Shown here: in pieces, positions 39,109 through 47,439 of the stretch
Numbering within the stretch: the first letter of the stretch is position 1
How the letters are laid out: each line of letters opens with the position of its first letter
Assembly: GCA_943788695.1 (NCBI GenBank)
Contig: CALSRG010000002.1
Coordinates: forward strand, 310,001 to 374,000
DNA from: an uncultured Flavobacteriaceae bacterium
GTDB lineage: Bacteria > Bacteroidota > Bacteroidia > Flavobacteriales > Flavobacteriaceae
DNA length: 64,000 nt
Direction of reading: 5' to 3'
The notes under the pieces: generated by a model
Told to the model about the DNA's origin: nothing
Database searches by the model: none
Seen by the model: the letters and a program-made list of their open reading frames with translations, nothing else
Program-made: the position numbers and the translations under genes

Positions 39109-40965
39109 ATGAACTATATCTCTGTTGAGAACATCTCCAAATCATACGGCGAGCTCACGCTTTTCGAAAACTTATCCTTCGGTATTAATAAGGGTCAAAA
39201 AATAGCACTTATTGCCAAAAATGGTGCAGGTAAAACATCAATTCTAAATATCATTGCGGGACTTGATTCTCCAAACCAAGGTCAGATTTCCAGTCGCAAA
39301 AATTTATTTACGGTTTATCTGTCACAAGATGATAATTTTGAAGATCATTTGACTTTAGAAGAAACCGTACTCAAGTCTGACAATCCCATTGTTAAAATTA
39401 TTGAAGACTACAACACAGCACTGAGTAATCCTGATGATGAAATAGCCTATCAAAAGGCTTTTGAAAAAATGGAGCAATACAATGCTTGGGATTTTGAAAC
39501 ACAGTATAGTCAGATTTTATCAAAGCTAAAACTGAACGATCTCAACCAAAAGGTGAGTCAACTTTCAGGAGGACAAAGAAAGAGACTAGCCTTAGCTGTT
39601 ACTTTGATCAACAAGCCCGATTTATTGATTCTAGATGAGCCAACCAACCATCTTGATTTAGATATGATTGAATGGTTAGAAAATTATTTTAAAAAGGAAA
39701 ATATCACCCTATTTATGGTGACCCACGACCGTTATTTTTTAGAGCGGGTTTGCAATGAAATTTTAGAGTTAGACGAAGGTGAAATCTTCAGCTATAAAGG
39801 GAATTATTCCTATTACCTTCAAAAAAAGGAAGAAAGATTGCAACAAGAGCAAGTGTCACTAGGTAAAGCTAAGCTGTTATTCAAAAAAGAACTCGATTGG
39901 ATGAGACGGCAACCTAAAGCCCGGACGACTAAATCGAAATCAAGGATTGATGATTTTTTTAAAATCAAAGAAGAAGCTCAAAAACGTCGTAATGATCATA
40001 AGGTACAGTTGGAGATTGTTATGGAGCGTATGGGATCCAAAATTATAGAAATTCACCATGCGTCAAAACGATTTGATAATCTTACCATCTTAGATAAATT
40101 TGAATATTTCTTTAAAAAAGACGAACGCATTGGGATCATTGGAAACAATGGGACAGGAAAATCGACATTCTTAAATATGATAACACAAGAATTACCTGTT
40201 GACAGCGGGAAAATTATTGTCGGCGATACCATCAAATTTGGTTATTTCACTCAAAGTGGCATTCAAGTTAAAGAAGGACAAAAGGTAATTGATGTGATCA
40301 AGGAATTTGGTGAGCATATTCCACTTAGCAAGGGCCGCAGTATCTCGGCAGGACAATTGCTAGAAAAGTTTTTATTCAGCCGCAAACGCCAGTATGACTT
40401 TGTAGAAAAATTAAGTGGTGGTGAACGAAAAAGACTCTTTCTGTGTACCGTGCTTATTCAAAACCCCAATTTTCTTATCCTCGATGAGCCTACCAATGAC
40501 CTCGACATTGCAACCCTCACCGTGTTGGAGGACTTTTTGTTAGATTACCCTGGCTGTCTGTTAGTCGTGTCTCACGACCGGTATTTTATGGACAAAATTG
40601 TGGACCATTTGTTCGTATTTAGAGGTGAAGGCGTGATTGAAGATTTTCCAGGAAACTACTCCGATTTTAGAACCTATGATGATTCTAAACCCTTGGAGAA
40701 CAATCCAGAAGCCTCGCCAAAAGAGGATATCGAAAAAATAAAAGAGTTGCCCAAAATTTCCTATCAAGAAAAAAAGGAATTTGAATCCATTGAAAAAGAC
40801 ATCGCCAAACTGGAGCTTAAAAAAACTGAATTGGAAAACTTGTTTGTCGAACAAAAAGTACCAGCCGAAGACATCCACTACTTATCAATGGAACTTCAAG
40901 ACCTCAACAATCTTCTTGCCAAATATGAAGAACGCTGGTTGGAACTGTCTCTAAAAATGGACTAA
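39109..40965 (+). CDS. ABC-F family ATPase (Uup/EttA-like)
   Basis: Soluble tandem ABC protein acting on ribosomes. The first P-loop reads AKNGAGKTS near residue 37, signature LSGGQRKR near 155 and DEPTNHLD in the first Walker B. The second P-loop is GNNGTGKS near 345, signature LSGGERKR and DEPTNDLD. A basic linker with RRQPKARTTKSKSR occupies residues about 260-290. The final 80 residues (about 535-618) are a charged coiled coil (KKEFESIEKDIAKLELKKTELE), which is characteristic of Uup-type members binding DNA or branched structures. Start at 39109 rather than at the TTG one codon earlier. This is the second ABC-F in the window and is clearly different from the one at 21.5-23.2 kb. Confidence 0.9.
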   Translation: MNYISVENISKSYGELTLFENLSFGINKGQKIALIAKNGAGKTSILNIIAGLDSPNQGQISSRKNLFTVYLSQDDNFEDHLTLEETVLKSDNPIVKIIEDYNTALSNPDDEIAYQKAFEKMEQYNAWDFETQYSQILSKLKLNDLNQKVSQLSGGQRKRLALAVTLINKPDLLILDEPTNHLDLDMIEWLENYFKKENITLFMVTHDRYFLERVCNEILELDEGEIFSYKGNYSYYLQKKEERLQQEQVSLGKAKLLFKKELDWMRRQPKARTTKSKSRIDDFFKIKEEAQKRRNDHKVQLEIVMERMGSKIIEIHHASKRFDNLTILDKFEYFFKKDERIGIIGNNGTGKSTFLNMITQELPVDSGKIIVGDTIKFGYFTQSGIQVKEGQKVIDVIKEFGEHIPLSKGRSISAGQLLEKFLFSRKRQYDFVEKLSGGERKRLFLCTVLIQNPNFLILDEPTNDLDIATLTVLEDFLLDYPGCLLVVSHDRYFMDKIVDHLFVFRGEGVIEDFPGNYSDFRTYDDSKPLENNPEASPKEDIEKIKELPKISYQEKKEFESIEKDIAKLELKKTELENLFVEQKVPAEDIHYLSMELQDLNNLLAKYEERWLELSLKMD

Positions 40966-41170
40966 ACCCATAACGTAGATTTAGGCACTACAGCCTTCTG
41001 CTATGGTATGATTCTATTATGAGATAAATCGAATAATCTCTTGCTGATGCTTGAGTGTACTCCATAAATTGTTTTTTTATTACCTTTAGTCTGATTTTGA
41101 CTCCAAACCTCAATCTTCAGAGTAGTTTAACCGAATTAATCATTTTTTAGTTGAGTTTTGTGGTTGTTGA
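40966..41170. other. Gene-free stretch, nothing recognised
   Basis: First part of a 483-bp region between the ABC-F and Gfo/Idh genes. Both strands hold frequent stops and no start followed by a plausible protein. It may contain the decayed 5' part of the UPF0173 gene whose 3' end is recognisable next to it, but I could not align any segment convincingly. Confidence 0.4.
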
Positions 41171-41344
41171 AAGGCATATCTTAGTGAAGATCAGTACAAC
41201 TTTATAGATTGTGATACCATCATCGGCTGCCATTACAATACCTTTCCTCACATTACTATAGACTTCGATCTGGCTATGAAATATTTTACCCAATTCAACA
41301 AAAACTTGTATCTTCTTTCCATCGGAGAATCGATGACGTTTTAA
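41171..41344 (+). pseudogene. 3' fossil of a UPF0173 metal-dependent hydrolase (MBL fold)
   Basis: A 57-codon open stretch without a start ends with a peptide that follows the C-terminus of UPF0173 metallo-beta-lactamase-like hydrolases. The segment FIDCDTIIGCHYNTFPHITI corresponds to the family's CD-xx-G-HYDTF-xx-I-ID block, and LLSIGESMTF to its terminal LL-IG-S ending, with the correct spacing and position just before the stop. The rest of the roughly 225-residue protein is not present in any frame I could read, and an in-frame TGA lies immediately before it. Even the conserved HYDTF is altered to HYNTF. I call it a decayed gene tail. Confidence 0.65.
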
Positions 41345-41424
41345 TAGTACAAAAGTTCTCCATATAGAGTTTCAATTTACCAACTTTCTTCGCCATTGAT
41401 TCCTATTTATCAGGTGAAATCATG

Positions 41425-41432
41425 TAATTTTG
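41425..41432 (+). promoter_or_regulatory. Putative -7 box (TAATTTTG) for the Gfo/Idh-to-nuclease operon
   Basis: TAATTTTG, 16 nt before the ATG at 41449. A TTG at 41396-41398 lies 26 nt upstream, slightly farther than the usual 17-23 nt. Confidence 0.4.
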
Positions 41433-41448
41433 GACAAAAGAAAAAAAG

Positions 41449-42420
41449 ATGTTAAAAGTGGGCGTTATTGGAGCTGGTCATTTGGGGAAAATTCACTTAA
41501 GACTTCTTCAAGCATCAGAAAAATATGAGTTGGTTGGTTTTTTTGAAAACGATTCTAAGACCGCCACTGACGTTGAAAAAGAATTTGGTTACAAGAAATT
41601 TGACAGTTACGATGCGCTTCTCGATCAAATCGATGTGATAGACATTGTTACCCCCACTCTAAATCATTTTAACTGCGCCAAGCTGGCCATTGAAAAAGGA
41701 ATACATGTTTTTATTGAGAAACCCATAACCAACACAGTTGACGAAGCAAACCAATTAATTACCTTGGCCGAAGACCATCACGTAAAAGGTCAAGTAGGAC
41801 ATGTGGAGCGTTTTAACCCTGCTTTCACCGCTGTGCAAGATCAATTATCCAATCCAATGTTTATTGAAACCCACCGATTGGCCGAATTCAATCCTCGTGG
41901 CACCGATGTGCCTGTGGTTTTAGATTTGATGATTCATGATATTGACATTATCCTTAAGGCGGTCAACTCAAAAGTAGTGGACATTAGTGCTAGTGGTGTT
42001 TCGGTAATTAGTGCTTCACCAGACATTGCAAATGCGCGACTGGCCTTTGAAAATGGTTGTGTGGCTAACCTCACAGCCAGCAGAATATCTCTAAAAAATA
42101 TGCGTAAAAGTCGATTTTTTCAAAAGGATGCTTACATCTCGGTGGACTTCTTAGAAAAAACGAGTGAAGTGGTCAAAATGGAAACCCAAATTGGTGAGCC
42201 TGGAGATTTCGATATGGTACTTGAAAATGCAGAAGGTATAAAAAAACGGATTCTCTTCGAGCGGCCAGATGTGGCTTCCAACAATGCCATTTTAGACGAG
42301 CTAAACAGTTTTGCTGATGCTATTAATCAAGACACAATGCCAATCGTAAGTCTTCGTGACGGAACAGAGGCCTTACGCATCGCTCACGAAATTATCAAAT
42401 GTTTTAAACCAGAAATATGA
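41449..42420 (+). CDS. Gfo/Idh/MocA family oxidoreductase
   Basis: NAD(P)-dependent oxidoreductase of 323 residues. The Rossmann start VGVIGAGHLGKIHLRLL, the conserved EKPITNTVDEA segment near residue 90 (with the family's catalytic Lys) and GHVERFNPAF near 118 are clear, with the C-terminal alpha/beta domain carrying LDLMIHDIDIIL near 161-172. The substrate is unknown; flavobacterial homologues are often near 3-hydroxybutyryl-CoA dehydrogenase, as here. It heads a long operon-like run and overlaps the next gene by 4 nt (ATGA). Confidence 0.9.
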   Translation: MLKVGVIGAGHLGKIHLRLLQASEKYELVGFFENDSKTATDVEKEFGYKKFDSYDALLDQIDVIDIVTPTLNHFNCAKLAIEKGIHVFIEKPITNTVDEANQLITLAEDHHVKGQVGHVERFNPAFTAVQDQLSNPMFIETHRLAEFNPRGTDVPVVLDLMIHDIDIILKAVNSKVVDISASGVSVISASPDIANARLAFENGCVANLTASRISLKNMRKSRFFQKDAYISVDFLEKTSEVVKMETQIGEPGDFDMVLENAEGIKKRILFERPDVASNNAILDELNSFADAINQDTMPIVSLRDGTEALRIAHEIIKCFKPEI

Positions 42421-43307
42421 AAAGAGTAGCAGTTATCGGTGCAGGCACTATGGGAAATGGTATTGCCCACACATTTGCCCAAAATGGTTTTGAGGTTCAT
42501 CTTATCGATCTCAAAACCGAGACCTTGCAACGTGGGATGGACACTATTGAGAAAAATCTTGGACGATTGTGTGACAAGGGCATTATCGACGCAGCTAAAA
42601 AAGCTGAAACCTTAAATAATATTAACACTTTTACTAGCCTTCAAGATGGTGTGAAAGGTGTTGAATTGGTAGTTGAAGCTGCAACAGAAAATCAGAGTCT
42701 GAAACTCAAAATATTTGAAGACCTCGATCAAATATGTGATGCCAATACAATTTTGGCCAGTAACACCTCTTCTATTCCGATCACCCAACTGGCCGCAGTG
42801 ACCAAACGTGCTGATAAAGTTATTGGCATGCACTTTATGAATCCAGTACCTATTATGATTTTAGTCGAAATCATTAGAGGCTATAACACCAGTGACGAAG
42901 TTGCCAGTACTATTGAAGCAGTCTCAAAACGGTTGGGAAAAACACCTGTCATTGTGAATGATTACCCTGGATTTATTGCCAACAGAATTCTTATGCCAAT
43001 GATAAATGAAGCTATTGAAAGCCTTTACAACGGCGTTGCTAATGTTATGGCAATTGATACCATAATGAAATTGGGTATGGCGCATCCGATGGGGCCACTT
43101 CAATTGGCTGATTTTATTGGTCTAGACGTTTGTTTGTCCATTTTAAATGTGATGCACGATGGATTTAAAAACCCTAAATATGCACCTTGTCCATTGTTAT
43201 TGAATATGGTTCGTGCTGGTAAATTAGGCGTTAAATCGGGTGAAGGTTTCTACGATTATTCCACTAGTAAAAAAGCCGAAGTTGTCGCCGATCAATTTAA
43301 GATTTAA
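42417..43307 (+). CDS. 3-hydroxybutyryl-CoA dehydrogenase
   Basis: Reduces acetoacetyl-CoA or oxidises 3-hydroxybutyryl-CoA in fatty-acid or butyrate metabolism. The 296-residue protein has the NAD-binding start VAVIGAGTMGNGIAHTFAQ, the region SNTSSIPITQLA near 118-129, the catalytic HFMNPVPIM near 138-146 (His of the His-Glu pair), and the C-terminal dimerisation domain (from about 190, with HPMGPLQLADFIGLD). Second gene of the ATGA-coupled operon; DUF1015 starts 12 bp after its stop. Confidence 0.93.
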   Translation: MKRVAVIGAGTMGNGIAHTFAQNGFEVHLIDLKTETLQRGMDTIEKNLGRLCDKGIIDAAKKAETLNNINTFTSLQDGVKGVELVVEAATENQSLKLKIFEDLDQICDANTILASNTSSIPITQLAAVTKRADKVIGMHFMNPVPIMILVEIIRGYNTSDEVASTIEAVSKRLGKTPVIVNDYPGFIANRILMPMINEAIESLYNGVANVMAIDTIMKLGMAHPMGPLQLADFIGLDVCLSILNVMHDGFKNPKYAPCPLLLNMVRAGKLGVKSGEGFYDYSTSKKAEVVADQFKI

Positions 43308-43319
43308 GCATATATACAA

Positions 43320-44537
43320 ATGGCAAAAATACTGCCTTTTCGTGCTTTGAGACCAGCACCAGGCTATTCTGGTGAGGTCGCAACACAGAGCTATGACAGT
43401 TATGAGAAAGAGGAAAGAGAAACTCTAATTTCTGGTGACAACAAAACTTTTTTAAAGGTAATTGGTGGTGCTTACAAAACATTTCCAAAGTCGCCAAAAT
43501 CACGCTACAAGGCCGTGAGAAAAGCCTTTGAAAAAGCTAAAGAAAATGGAACTCTAATTAAAGATCAGTTAGATGCCATTTACATTTACCGCATCACCAC
43601 ATCATCTGGCTATAAATATTTAGGGACAATCGCCTGCCTCCCGATATCTGATTATGACAACAATACTATTCTCAAGCACGAAGACACGCTTACAGCGAGA
43701 GAAACAATTTTTGAAACCTATTTGGATTTGGTGAATTTTAATGCCGAACCTGTTTTAGTGAGTTACCCCGACCATGAGGGCTTGAACGAATTGCTTCAGA
43801 CCTATTGTCAATTAGATCCGACAGATGATTTTGAATTTTCAGATGGTAGCAAACATACCATTTGGGCCATTTCGAAACCTTCAGATATTGTCAAAATTAT
43901 ACAGCAATTTCAATCGATAACTCAATTATATATTGCAGATGGTCATCACAGAGCAGCCTCATCCAGTAGACTTGCAGCATCACGAGTAGACGCGGCAAGC
44001 CAACAGTTTATGACCTATCTGATTCCAGAGTCACAACTGCAAATTTTAGAATTTAACCGCTATATCAAAAATTTAAACGGACATACTGAAGAGTACTTTT
44101 TAGAGCAATTAGCCAAATTCTTTGAAGTCAAGCTCATTGGAAACGAAATGAGTTTACCTAAAAAATTACATCAATTCACACTTTATCTCAACAAGAAGTG
44201 CTTTGAGTTAAATGTTATTCCTAGCTACTTTGAAAATCAACCAAATGCTCTAGAAGCATTGGATGTTTATATTTTGAACAGTCTTGTTTTTGAACCATTA
44301 TTGAATATTTTGGATCTTAAAATGGATGATAGGGTACAATTTGCCCCTGGGCACTTATCTATCTCAGCCATGCAAAACACCGTTGATCAAGGCAAATACA
44401 AAGCGGTATTCGGACTTTTCCCGATAGCAGCTCAATCAATCCGCTTGATTGCAGACCAGCATTTAACTTTACCCCCTAAAAGCACCTACATACAGCCTAA
44501 ATTACTTAGTGGTCTAACCATTTACGAACTGTTATGA
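43320..44537 (+). CDS. DUF1015 family protein
   Basis: A 405-residue protein of unknown biochemical role. The family motifs are all there: the N-terminal FRALRPAPGYSGEVAT region (residues about 6-21), YIYRITTSSGYKYLGTIAC near 83-101, the KHEDTLTARE block near 118-127, and the YIADGHHRAASS segment near 204-215, whose His pair is the most conserved part of the family. No signal peptide is seen. The closeness to 3-hydroxybutyryl-CoA dehydrogenase is common in flavobacteria. The stop overlaps yggS by 4 nt (ATGA). Confidence 0.88.
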   Translation: MAKILPFRALRPAPGYSGEVATQSYDSYEKEERETLISGDNKTFLKVIGGAYKTFPKSPKSRYKAVRKAFEKAKENGTLIKDQLDAIYIYRITTSSGYKYLGTIACLPISDYDNNTILKHEDTLTARETIFETYLDLVNFNAEPVLVSYPDHEGLNELLQTYCQLDPTDDFEFSDGSKHTIWAISKPSDIVKIIQQFQSITQLYIADGHHRAASSSRLAASRVDAASQQFMTYLIPESQLQILEFNRYIKNLNGHTEEYFLEQLAKFFEVKLIGNEMSLPKKLHQFTLYLNKKCFELNVIPSYFENQPNALEALDVYILNSLVFEPLLNILDLKMDDRVQFAPGHLSISAMQNTVDQGKYKAVFGLFPIAAQSIRLIADQHLTLPPKSTYIQPKLLSGLTIYELL

Positions 44538-45187
44538 GCATCACAACAAATATCTTAAATCTTAACAAAGAAATACCAGCTGATGTGGTTCTCATTGCGG
44601 TTTCCAAAACAAAACCAGTTTATGCCCTAAAAGAAGCTTTTGATACGGGACAACGACATTTTGGAGAAAATAAAGTCCAAGAAATGATTGATAAACAAAC
44701 CCAAATGAGTCATGAGATTTGTTGGCATATGATTGGCCATGTCCAACGCAATAAGGTCAAATACATGGCATCTTTTGTGCATCTCATTCATGGAGTGGAC
44801 AACTTGCCCCTACTCATGGAAATAAATAAACAGGGGCATAAAAACAATCGCGTGATTGATTGTTTGCTTCAGATAAAAATCGCTCAGGAAGAAACTAAAT
44901 TTGGATTAAATGCTGAAGCCGCCACAGATATTCTGGAATCTGAAGCCTATATGGCAATGACAAACGTTCGAATAGTTGGATTGATGGGAATGGCTTCATT
45001 CACCTCGAACAGGGCTCAAATCAAACAAGAATTTGAATTTTTAAAAGTAACATTTGACCGTTGTATTGGCATAGACCAAAATATCAAAATATTATCTATG
45101 GGCATGAGTAGTGATTATGACTTGGCCATTTCATGCGGCAGCAATATGGTTAGGGTTGGAAGTAAAATCTTTGGAGAACGACAATAA
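44534..45187 (+). CDS. YggS/PROSC-family PLP homeostasis protein
   Basis: A single-domain PLP-binding barrel protein that helps keep free pyridoxal 5'-phosphate in balance. The 217-residue chain carries the PLP lysine in LIAVSKTKP near residue 24, then HFGENKVQEM near 46, WHMIGHVQRNKVKYM near 66-80, and the phosphate-binding LSMGMSSDYDLAI and VRVGSKIFGER end near 190-216. It starts inside the DUF1015 stop (ATGA), and its own TAA stop sits in ATAA, which replaces the expected start of the next gene. Confidence 0.93.
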   Translation: MSITTNILNLNKEIPADVVLIAVSKTKPVYALKEAFDTGQRHFGENKVQEMIDKQTQMSHEICWHMIGHVQRNKVKYMASFVHLIHGVDNLPLLMEINKQGHKNNRVIDCLLQIKIAQEETKFGLNAEAATDILESEAYMAMTNVRIVGLMGMASFTSNRAQIKQEFEFLKVTFDRCIGIDQNIKILSMGMSSDYDLAISCGSNMVRVGSKIFGERQ

Positions 45188-46566
45188 ACAACAAGATTAT
45201 TTACACTATAATTGACATAGAAACAACTGGAGGCAAATACAACGAGGAGGGCGTAACAGAAATCGCGATTTACAAATTTGATGGTCATCAAGTTGTTGAC
45301 CAGTTCATCAGTTTGGTAAATCCAGAACGACCAATACAACCTTTTGTGGTCAATCTAACTGGTATTAATTCTAATATGCTCCGCAATGCTCCAAAGTTTT
45401 TTGAAGTGGCTAAAAGAATTATTGAAATTACTGCCGATACTATTGTAGTGGCGCACAATGCAAGTTTTGATTATCGGATTCTACAAATGGAATTTGACCG
45501 ACTTGGATATGCTTTTGAGCGAAAGACCTTATGTACGGTAGAACTTTCAAAAAAACTCATTCCAGATCAGGAATCCTATAGTCTCGGAAAATTATCGCGA
45601 AGTTTAGGAATTGCCGTGAGTGATCGTCATCGCGCTTCAGGAGATGCTCAGGCCACTGTAAAGTTATTTAAAATATTATTAGCTAAAGACAAAACGAAGT
45701 CAATTATATCAGCTGCTGTTCGTCTCACTCCCCGCCATCAAATGGAGCCAAAACTAATGGAATTATTAAGCTCTCTACCATCTGAAACAGGGGTTTATTA
45801 CATTCATAATTCAGATGGTGATATCATTTATATTGGTAAGAGTAGAAATATTAAAAAAAGAGTCAATCAACACTTTATAGGTAACGAGATTAAAAGCAAA
45901 AAAATACAACTTCAGGTTGCTGCGGTTACCTATGAGCCCACTGGCAGTGAACTTATTGCCTTACTCAAGGAAAGTGATGAAATCAAAGCCAACAAGCCCA
46001 TACTCAACCGGGCTTTGAGACGATCCATTTTTACACATGGTTTATTTAAATTTATTGACGATAGTGACTATTTAAATCTGCAAATCAATAGCTTAAAAAA
46101 CAACAAGGGTGCTATAGCCACATTTGGCAATATTATTCAAGCCAGAAAGTATTTGATGGAAATGACTGAAAAACACCAATTATGTCAAAAACTTACAGGA
46201 TTATATCCTACTAAGTCGAACTGTTTTAATCATACCATTAAGGCATGTAAAGGTGCCTGCGTGGGAAAAGAAAAACCAGAAGAATATAACCAACGCGTAA
46301 AATCATTAGTTTCCAAAATTGCCTTGGATAATAAAAACATGTTGATCATCGATGCGGGAAGAGATATAGAAGAAAGAAGTGTTATTTGGGTTGAAAATGG
46401 ACATTTTAGAGGAATGGGTTATTTTGACTTAAATTTTCAAATCAATAATAGTGAGGTTTTAAAAAGTATCATCACGCCCATGGCCTCTAATCGTGATGCA
46501 ACACGAATAATACACAGTTTTATTAGACGGAAAAAGTTTTTAAAACTAATCGATTTAAATGAGTAA
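45184..46566 (+). CDS. DnaQ-type exonuclease fused to GIY-YIG (UvrC-like) nuclease, non-canonical start
   Basis: A fused nuclease of about 460 residues known in Bacteroidota: an N-terminal DnaQ/epsilon-like 3'-5' exonuclease (IIDIETTGGKY with the catalytic D11 and E13, later AHNASFDYRILQ and DRHRASGDAQAT) and a GIY-YIG domain (GVYYIHNSDGDIIYIGKSRN from about residue 203), with a C-terminal region containing TLYPTKSNC-like NCFNHTIKACKGACVG, as in UvrC-related proteins. It probably acts in DNA repair or error removal. The true beginning is at or near 45184, but no ATG, GTG or TTG precedes the exonuclease motif. The frame starts after a stop at 45163-45165, and the only early candidates are ATA (45184, forming ATAA with the yggS stop) and ATT (45196, 45199). 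The TTG at 45313 would delete the catalytic motif. Confidence 0.8.
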   Translation: MNNKIIYTIIDIETTGGKYNEEGVTEIAIYKFDGHQVVDQFISLVNPERPIQPFVVNLTGINSNMLRNAPKFFEVAKRIIEITADTIVVAHNASFDYRILQMEFDRLGYAFERKTLCTVELSKKLIPDQESYSLGKLSRSLGIAVSDRHRASGDAQATVKLFKILLAKDKTKSIISAAVRLTPRHQMEPKLMELLSSLPSETGVYYIHNSDGDIIYIGKSRNIKKRVNQHFIGNEIKSKKIQLQVAAVTYEPTGSELIALLKESDEIKANKPILNRALRRSIFTHGLFKFIDDSDYLNLQINSLKNNKGAIATFGNIIQARKYLMEMTEKHQLCQKLTGLYPTKSNCFNHTIKACKGACVGKEKPEEYNQRVKSLVSKIALDNKNMLIIDAGRDIEERSVIWVENGHFRGMGYFDLNFQINNSEVLKSIITPMASNRDATRIIHSFIRRKKFLKLIDLNE

Positions 46567-46590
46567 CAATAGTGTTCATATTTCTTTTAC

Positions 46591-46598
46591 TACCTTTG
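46591..46598 (+). promoter_or_regulatory. Putative -7 box (TACCTTTG) directly before the ion channel start
   Basis: TACCTTTG matches TAnnTTTG and is separated from the ATG at 46600 by a single base. If used, the transcript would begin at or inside the start codons (ATGATG), giving a leaderless message. Confidence 0.35.
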
Positions 46599-46599
46599 A

Positions 46600-47439
46600 A
46601 TGATGCAGAACTCTAGGACCTTAAAACCTTGGCAACTTAAACTTCATGAAGTAATTTATGAAGCAGATACCCCTGCTGGGAAACGTTTTGATGTGATTTT
46701 GCTGATTTTCATTCTTGCCAGTATTTTGGTGGTCATGTTGGAGAGCATCACCCATATTGACGCAGTATACGGTAATCTTTTAAATACGGCGGAGTGGATT
46801 TTTACAATTTTATTTTCCATTGAATACATTGCGCGTATCATATCTGTAAGAAAGCCATGGCGTTACATTCTTAGCTTTTATGGAATCATTGATTTCTTAT
46901 CCACTGTGCCGCTTTATCTGACTGCTTTTATAACAGGGTCTCATACGCTTATTACGTTCAGGGCGTTGCGTTTGTTGCGTGTATTTAGAATTCTAAAACT
47001 AGGTCGATTTATTGGCGAATCTAATAATTTTATTACTGCCTTAAAGGCCAGCAGAGCAAAAATTGCGGTGTTCCTTTCGTTTGTTATCATCCTTTGTGTA
47101 GTTCTTGGGACTTTGATGTACCTTATTGAAGGTGATGCTCAAAGTGGTTTTACGAGCATTCCAAGAGCTGTTTATTGGGCTATTGTAACGCTTACCACTG
47201 TAGGATATGGTGACATTGCTCCAGTAACAGCATTTGGTCAAGCAATTGCAGCCTTAATTATGATTCTAGGTTATGGTATTATAGCCATACCGACAGGTAT
47301 TGTGACTTCAGAAATGTCAAAAACAAAAGACAAAATAGTGAGTGTTAACACACAGTCTTGTTCCAATTGTAACACTGATAATCACAGTGACGGATCTAAC
47401 TATTGCTACAAATGTGGCTATAACCTACACCATGACTAA
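46600..47439 (+). CDS. Voltage-gated-type potassium channel with C-terminal zinc ribbon
   Basis: An inner-membrane ion channel subunit of six-helix type (279 residues). Membrane segments run from about residue 28 to 225. The fourth segment carries regularly spaced arginines (RALRLLRVFRILKLGR near 125-140), as in voltage sensors, and the selectivity filter TTVGYGD lies near 200-206 between S5 and S6. After S6 a short tail ends with a CSNC (254-257) and CYKC (269-272) pair, a four-cysteine zinc-ribbon pattern. Channel gating and ion preference are inferred from the filter (K+). It overlaps miaA by 8 nt. Confidence 0.85.
   Translation: MMQNSRTLKPWQLKLHEVIYEADTPAGKRFDVILLIFILASILVVMLESITHIDAVYGNLLNTAEWIFTILFSIEYIARIISVRKPWRYILSFYGIIDFLSTVPLYLTAFITGSHTLITFRALRLLRVFRILKLGRFIGESNNFITALKASRAKIAVFLSFVIILCVVLGTLMYLIEGDAQSGFTSIPRAVYWAIVTLTTVGYGDIAPVTAFGQAIAALIMILGYGIIAIPTGIVTSEMSKTKDKIVSVNTQSCSNCNTDNHSDGSNYCYKCGYNLHHD

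Noticed and set aside
41001-41371. Two minus-strand open stretches without start codons (about 41147-41371 and 41001-41136) that briefly suggested a decayed transposase.
   Set aside because: No transposase motif and no start codon. The region they cover is explained better by the plus-strand UPF0173 fossil.
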